From positions 372,001-436,000 of the forward strand of contig JAHBTR010000002.1 in assembly GCA_019638475.1 (NCBI GenBank): a stretch of 64,000 nucleotides of DNA, written 5' to 3'. The notes under the pieces are model-generated. The model saw nothing but the letters and a program-made list of their open reading frames with translations. It was not told the origin of the DNA and made no database searches. This DNA is from Chitinophagaceae bacterium (GTDB taxonomy: Bacteria; Bacteroidota; Bacteroidia; Chitinophagales; Chitinophagaceae). Both the position numbers and the translations under genes were made by a program. Every line of letters begins with the position of its first letter. Within the stretch, counting starts at the first letter, position 1. Below are positions 63,067-64,000 of this stretch, one piece after another.

Positions 63067-63873
63067 TTAGTTTAATTGTATTTCAAAAACGTTAGACCAA
63101 TATTTTCCAGTAATAAAAAAATGATTACTTGTGCTGTCATAAGCAATGCCATTCATTACATCTACTTTTCTACTTATATCTTGTGGTGCATACTTTACTA
63201 AAATATCTTCTAAGTTAGCTTCTGCTACTACTTTGCCTGTATTAATATCTATTTGTACAATTTTATAAGTAGTCCACACATTGGCATAAATAAATCCTTT
63301 TACATATTCTAATTCATTGAGGTTTCCTAAGGGTCCATAATTATTACTAACACTTACTGTTTTTACAATAGCAAAAGTTTCTGGGTCTCTGAAATATATA
63401 TTGTTGCTTCCATTGCCCATAATAATATGTTGCCCATCATTTGTCATGCCCCAACCTTCGCCTTCATAAGTAAATTCTTTTAATAACTTAAATGTTGTTG
63501 CATCATATACAAAGCATTTATGTTCTCTATATGTTAGCTGATAAATTTTATTGTTTAATATAGTAATGCCTTCTCCAAAATATTGTTTAGGCAATAATAT
63601 TTTCTGTATATCTTTTCCTGTTTTTACATCTACTTTAGCCAATTTGCTATTGCCTTCATATTCTGTATCACCTGTTCCTTCATATAAAAAACCATCTTTC
63701 CATTCTAATCCTTCTGTAAAAGCATTTTCATCGTGAGGATAAATATTAATTACATTATAAGTTAGGTGTTTAATATCGTAATTATTAATTGGTTTTTTCT
63801 CTTCATTATTATTACAACTAACAATAGTTATAGCCACCAAATAGACACAATATTTTCTATAAAGCCTCAGCAT
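63067..63873 (-). CDS. glutaminyl-peptide cyclotransferase (plant-type beta-propeller)
   Basis: 268 residues. A lipoprotein-type signal (AITIVSC at about 14-20) suggests membrane attachment in the periplasm. The rest is a five-bladed propeller of the glutamine cyclotransferase family: PHDENAFTEGLEWKDGFLYEGTGDTE (about 48-72), GEGITILNNKIYQLTYREH, GEGWGMTNDGQHIIMGNG, and near the end DVMNGIAYDSTSNHFFITGKYW. It converts N-terminal Gln of peptides to pyroglutamate, protecting exported proteins; N-terminal Gln is common after T9SS and Sec signal peptides in this window (many end in AQ-Q/K). That last link is inference. Confidence 0.9.
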   Translation of the reverse strand: MLRLYRKYCVYLVAITIVSCNNNEEKKPINNYDIKHLTYNVINIYPHDENAFTEGLEWKDGFLYEGTGDTEYEGNSKLAKVDVKTGKDIQKILLPKQYFGEGITILNNKIYQLTYREHKCFVYDATTFKLLKEFTYEGEGWGMTNDGQHIIMGNGSNNIYFRDPETFAIVKTVSVSNNYGPLGNLNELEYVKGFIYANVWTTYKIVQIDINTGKVVAEANLEDILVKYAPQDISRKVDVMNGIAYDSTSNHFFITGKYWSNVFEIQLN

Positions 63874-63896
63874 AAATTTCTTTTAATTAAAGACGA

Positions 63897-64000
63897 TTAA
63901 TTTTTTTTCAGAAAAACCAAATAAGTAGGGTAGTGGTCGCTATAACCACCTCTGTAAGTATTACCATCCCAAGTACGCATAGGATAACCTTTGTAACGAC
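63897..64000 (-). CDS. C-terminus of an endonuclease/exonuclease/phosphatase-family protein (partial)
   Basis: The last 33 codons or so of a gene that runs out of the window. The visible part reads RYKGYPMRTWDGNTYRGGYS, then DHYPTYLVFLKKN and a stop at 63897. GGYSDHYPTYLVF matches the catalytic SDH end of EEP-fold proteins (S-D-H-x-P). It is 24 bases from the cyclotransferase gene and on the same strand, probably upstream in one transcript. Confidence 0.75.
   Translation of the reverse strand, partial: RYKGYPMRTWDGNTYRGGYSDHYPTYLVFLKKN

Overview
The window is a low-GC (roughly low-30s percent G+C by eye), gene-dense bacterial chromosome segment from a Bacteroidota, most like the Chitinophagales/Chitinophagaceae. 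Supporting signs are a fused SecDF, type IX secretion (T9SS) C-terminal sorting domains, a T9SS plug-family protein, a LytS/LytTR two-component pair, a QueD-type protein, a GGGPS/PcrB-family enzyme, few Shine-Dalgarno sites, and several promoters matching the Bacteroidota consensus TTTG-N19..22-TAnnTTTG. There is no rRNA, prophage, CRISPR array or intact insertion sequence. Two tRNAs are present (a CAT-anticodon tRNA and tRNA-Lys).

Layout. 0.2-3.8 kb: overlapping operon of 5-formyl-THF cyclo-ligase, lpxK and rnr. 3.9-8.4 kb (minus): secDF, an FKBP lipoprotein, a small membrane protein and a Pro/Ala-rich lipoprotein with a structured 3' region. 8.5-10.2 kb: an overlapping pair of sigma factor and membrane-anchored trypsin-like protease that starts with an anti-sigma-like segment. 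10.2-13.6 kb: acyltransferase, glycosyltransferase and beta-CASP nuclease-like protein. 13.6-15.1 kb: repeat debris and an autoinhibited Fic protein. 15.1-17.7 kb: inositol-phosphatase family, aroC, queD-like and a tRNA. 17.7-26.3 kb: T9SS plug-family protein, LolC/E-like permease, secreted VWA protein, subtilase and rpsA. 26.5-36.8 kb: two giant paralogous T9SS surface proteins (1495 and 1894 aa). 36.9-40.3 kb: GlcNAc-kinase-like protein, CtpA-type protease, GYF-domain protein and a small protein with a PID-CTERM-like tail. 40.5-41.3 kb: a frameshifted PD-(D/E)XK nuclease gene and tRNA-Lys. 41.5-50.2 kb: feoB, a mini-metallopeptidase, LytS/LytTR, miaA, a pRiA4b-like protein, CCA-transferase and GGGPS. 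50.2-57 kb: the B12-dependent ribonucleotide reductase nrdJ with an elaborate leader, then uvrA. 57-60.5 kb: TlpA-like protein, ferredoxin, then a plasticity zone with a cassette-like secreted gene bounded by inverted repeats and two broken genes joined head to tail. 60.7-64 kb: metK, a methyltransferase, a glutaminyl cyclotransferase and the end of an EEP-family gene.

Most of the window is housekeeping (folate, lipid A, RNA decay, protein export, translation, DNA repair, tRNA modification, methionine cycle). The accessory character lies in the secreted and surface proteins, several of which carry T9SS sorting tails. The best candidates for something undescribed are the sigma/anti-sigma-protease pair, the nrdJ leader containing a perfect DnaA box inside a chain of inverted repeats, an 11-G tract inside the larger surface protein, and the cassette/scar region at 58.6-60.5 kb.
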